Positions 4,545 to 6,445 of a stretch of 6,445 bases of DNA are shown here, piece after piece. Below the pieces are notes generated by a model. The model had not been told where the DNA came from. It saw only the letters and a program-made list of their open reading frames with translations, and did no database searches. Numbering within the stretch: the first letter of the stretch is position 1; each line of letters starts with the position of its first letter. The position numbers were made by a program, and so were the translations under genes. Source of the stretch: Bacteroides sp. (GTDB taxonomy: Bacteria > Bacteroidota > Bacteroidia > Bacteroidales > SM23-62); the NCBI GenBank assembly GCA_030667765.1, contig DAOUVF010000182.1, forward strand, positions 1 to 6,445, in the 5' to 3' direction.

Positions 4545-6445
4545 ATGAGAATTTTTTTATACTTCTGCCTGATCCTGGCAGGCTGTACCTCAACCCCGGG
4601 TGAAATCCGTGAAACCATATCACTTGCTGGAGAGTGGAATTTCAGGGTGGATTCAATGGATCTTGGACTCACCCAAAAATGGTATACCGGATCATTCGAT
4701 GAGCAAGTTAACCTGCCGGGTTCCATGGCCGAAAATGGGAAAGGCGATGAAGTGACATTGGGTACGGAATGGATCGGAAACATTGTGGATAGTTCTTATT
4801 TTAACGATGAAAAATACCAGAAATACCGGCAAGCGGATAATATAAAAATTCCCTTCTGGTTAAAACCAGTGAAGCATTATATGGGACCCGCCTGGTACCA
4901 GAAAGAAATTCGTATACCGGATCACTGGCAGGGCAGGAGAGTGGTACTACACCTCGAAAGATGCCACTGGGAATCAAGGGTATTTGTCAATGACCTGGAA
5001 GCCGGCCACCGGAACAGCCTGGCTGCACCACATAGCTATGATATTACCGACCTGCTTGATCCAGGTTTAAACAGTATCAGTATTCGCATCGACAACAGGA
5101 TGATTGTTCCTGTTGGTGTTAACTCTCACAGTGTAAGTGATCACACCCAATCAAACTGGAACGGGATCGTGGGACAGATTAGCCTGAAGGCAAGTAATCC
5201 TGTTTTCATAAAGGAAATTCAGATCTATCCTGATATCTCCTCAAAAACTGCCAGGGTGGATGTAACCCTTGCCAATAAGAATGAAAGTCCGTTTGAGGGT
5301 GTAATCGAACTTCATGCCGGCAGTTTCAATACAGAAAAGAAGCATACCCCGGACAGGGTTTCGAAAGAAATTTCACTACCCGGATCTGAACAAACCTTTG
5401 AATTGGAATATCAAATGGGGGAAGAGGTGCAACTATGGAGCGAATTTTCACCGGCCCTTTACAGGCTTGATGTGAAATTGAAAAATCTAAACAATGGTTT
5501 GCTGGATCAGCAGGCTGAAGATTTCGGCATGCGGGAGTTTACAGCCAACGGAACGCGGTTCCAGGTGAACGGACATCCCGTTTTTCTGCGCGGAACCCTC
5601 GAGTGCTGTATCTTTCCCCTGACGGGATATCCGTCGACAGATGAAGCCTCCTGGGAGCATATACTGAACCGTTGCAAAGACCATGGATTGAATCACCTGC
5701 GATTCCATTCCTGGTGCCCCCCGGAAGCAGCATTTGAGGCCGCTGACAAATTGGGGATCTATTTCCAGGTGGAATGCAGTTCATGGGCAAACCAGGGGAC
5801 CACTATAGGAGATGGGAATCCCATAGATGATTATATCTACGCGGAAGGCGACAGGATATTGCAGGCATATGGGAATCACCCCAGCCTTTGCATGATGGCT
5901 TATGGAAATGAGCCAGGCGGGAGTAATCAAAACCAGTATTTTGGTGACTTATTAAATTACTGGAAGTCCAAAGACAACAGGAGGGTATATACAGCTGGTG
6001 CAGGTTGGCCTGTGTTGCCTGAGAACGAATACCAGAACAGTCCCGAACCACGTATCCAGCAATGGGGAGAAGGGTTGAAAAGCAGAATCAATGCTGCTCC
6101 GCCGCAAACCACATCCGATTACCGGGATATTATATACCAGTATGATGTACCGCTTGTTTCACACGAGATCGGTCAGTGGTGTGTATTTCCTGATCTCAAG
6201 GAAATAGATAAGTATACCGGCGTCCTCAAAGCGACAAATTTCGAGATATTTAAGGAAACCCTGGAGGATAATCATATGGGTGACCAGGCAGAGGATTTCC
6301 TGATGGCTTCCGGTAAGCTGCAGTCCATGTGTTATAAGGAGGAGATTGAGGCAGCATTAAGAACCCCTGGTTTTGCCGGATTCCAGTTACTGCAGCTCCA
6401 TGATTTCCCCGGACAGGGAACCGCATTGGTGGGTGTTCTTGATCC
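4545..6445 (+). CDS. GH2-type glycoside hydrolase lipoprotein (3' end outside window)
   Basis: The frame is open for 633 codons to the right edge. A short lipoprotein leader ends in LILAGC (Cys14), so the protein is membrane-anchored, perhaps at the cell surface or periplasmic face. The order of domains is that of GH2: a jelly-roll sugar-binding domain (about 25-215, with AWYQKEIRIP at 116-125 and a later SNWNGIVGQISL), an Ig-like domain (about 215-335), and a TIM barrel from about 340 (FLRGTLECC near 347-355). The likely acid/base is Glu456 in MAYGNEPGG and the likely nucleophile Glu541 in VSHEIGQW, 85 residues apart, close to the LacZ spacing. The LacZ-type GxNxH substrate loop is missing; LECCIFPLTG stands there, and LRFHSWCPPEAAF (385-397) replaces the usual R-x-S-H-Y-P segment. 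It is thus a divergent exo-glycosidase whose sugar cannot be assigned. ATG 4545 was chosen because it opens directly on the leader, 22 bp after the UroD-family gene. Confidence 0.88.
   Translation, partial: MRIFLYFCLILAGCTSTPGEIRETISLAGEWNFRVDSMDLGLTQKWYTGSFDEQVNLPGSMAENGKGDEVTLGTEWIGNIVDSSYFNDEKYQKYRQADNIKIPFWLKPVKHYMGPAWYQKEIRIPDHWQGRRVVLHLERCHWESRVFVNDLEAGHRNSLAAPHSYDITDLLDPGLNSISIRIDNRMIVPVGVNSHSVSDHTQSNWNGIVGQISLKASNPVFIKEIQIYPDISSKTARVDVTLANKNESPFEGVIELHAGSFNTEKKHTPDRVSKEISLPGSEQTFELEYQMGEEVQLWSEFSPALYRLDVKLKNLNNGLLDQQAEDFGMREFTANGTRFQVNGHPVFLRGTLECCIFPLTGYPSTDEASWEHILNRCKDHGLNHLRFHSWCPPEAAFEAADKLGIYFQVECSSWANQGTTIGDGNPIDDYIYAEGDRILQAYGNHPSLCMMAYGNEPGGSNQNQYFGDLLNYWKSKDNRRVYTAGAGWPVLPENEYQNSPEPRIQQWGEGLKSRINAAPPQTTSDYRDIIYQYDVPLVSHEIGQWCVFPDLKEIDKYTGVLKATNFEIFKETLEDNHMGDQAEDFLMASGKLQSMCYKEEIEAALRTPGFAGFQLLQLHDFPGQGTALVGVLD

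Noticed and set aside
4178..4783. Minus-strand open frame of 201 codons across the UroD-family/GH2 junction
   Set aside because: It is antisense to two well-supported genes and the gap between them, has no recognisable domain and shows Ser/Pro-rich shadow composition.
1..6445. CRISPR array, tRNA or rRNA gene, insertion sequence, att site
   Set aside because: No spaced direct repeats, no cloverleaf-like sequence, no transposase and no terminal inverted repeats were seen; coding sequence fills almost the whole window.

Overview
The window looks like part of a sugar or polysaccharide catabolic locus from a member of the Bacteroidota. This rests on the type of genes present (two Tat-exported proteins, a lipoprotein glycoside hydrolase, secreted accessory enzymes), on AT-rich translation starts that mostly lack a clear Shine-Dalgarno sequence, and on protein family resemblance recognised by eye. 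No database search was possible, so the exact lineage is unknown.

Layout: the start of a leftward gene with a textbook Tat signal peptide occupies positions 93 to 1. A 51-bp divergent intergenic region (94-144) carries an AT-rich palindrome. A tightly packed rightward gene set then runs to the end of the window: a bile acid:sodium symporter (BASS) family transporter split by one in-frame TAG (145-351 and 352-1461), an RraA-like protein with a Sec signal peptide (1478-2407), an aldo/keto reductase with a Tat-plus-lipobox leader (2429-3343), a uroporphyrinogen-decarboxylase-family protein (3353-4522) and a lipoprotein of the glycoside hydrolase family 2 fold that runs off the right edge (4545 onward). 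Gaps between the rightward genes are only 9 to 22 bp, with no terminator visible between them, so one operon is likely.

Working model (inference): the GH2-type lipoprotein releases a sugar or glycoside, the exported RraA-like and aldo/keto reductase proteins modify the product outside the cytoplasm, the BASS carrier moves an organic-acid-like product across the inner membrane, and the cytoplasmic UroD-family protein acts on it, perhaps in a methyl transfer or decarboxylation. The substrate cannot be named from sequence alone.

The most notable points are the single amber codon inside the first core helix of the transporter, the export signals on two enzymes whose best-known relatives are cytoplasmic, and the recurrent but chemically unexplained combination of families. 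No RNA gene, CRISPR array, insertion sequence or att site was seen.
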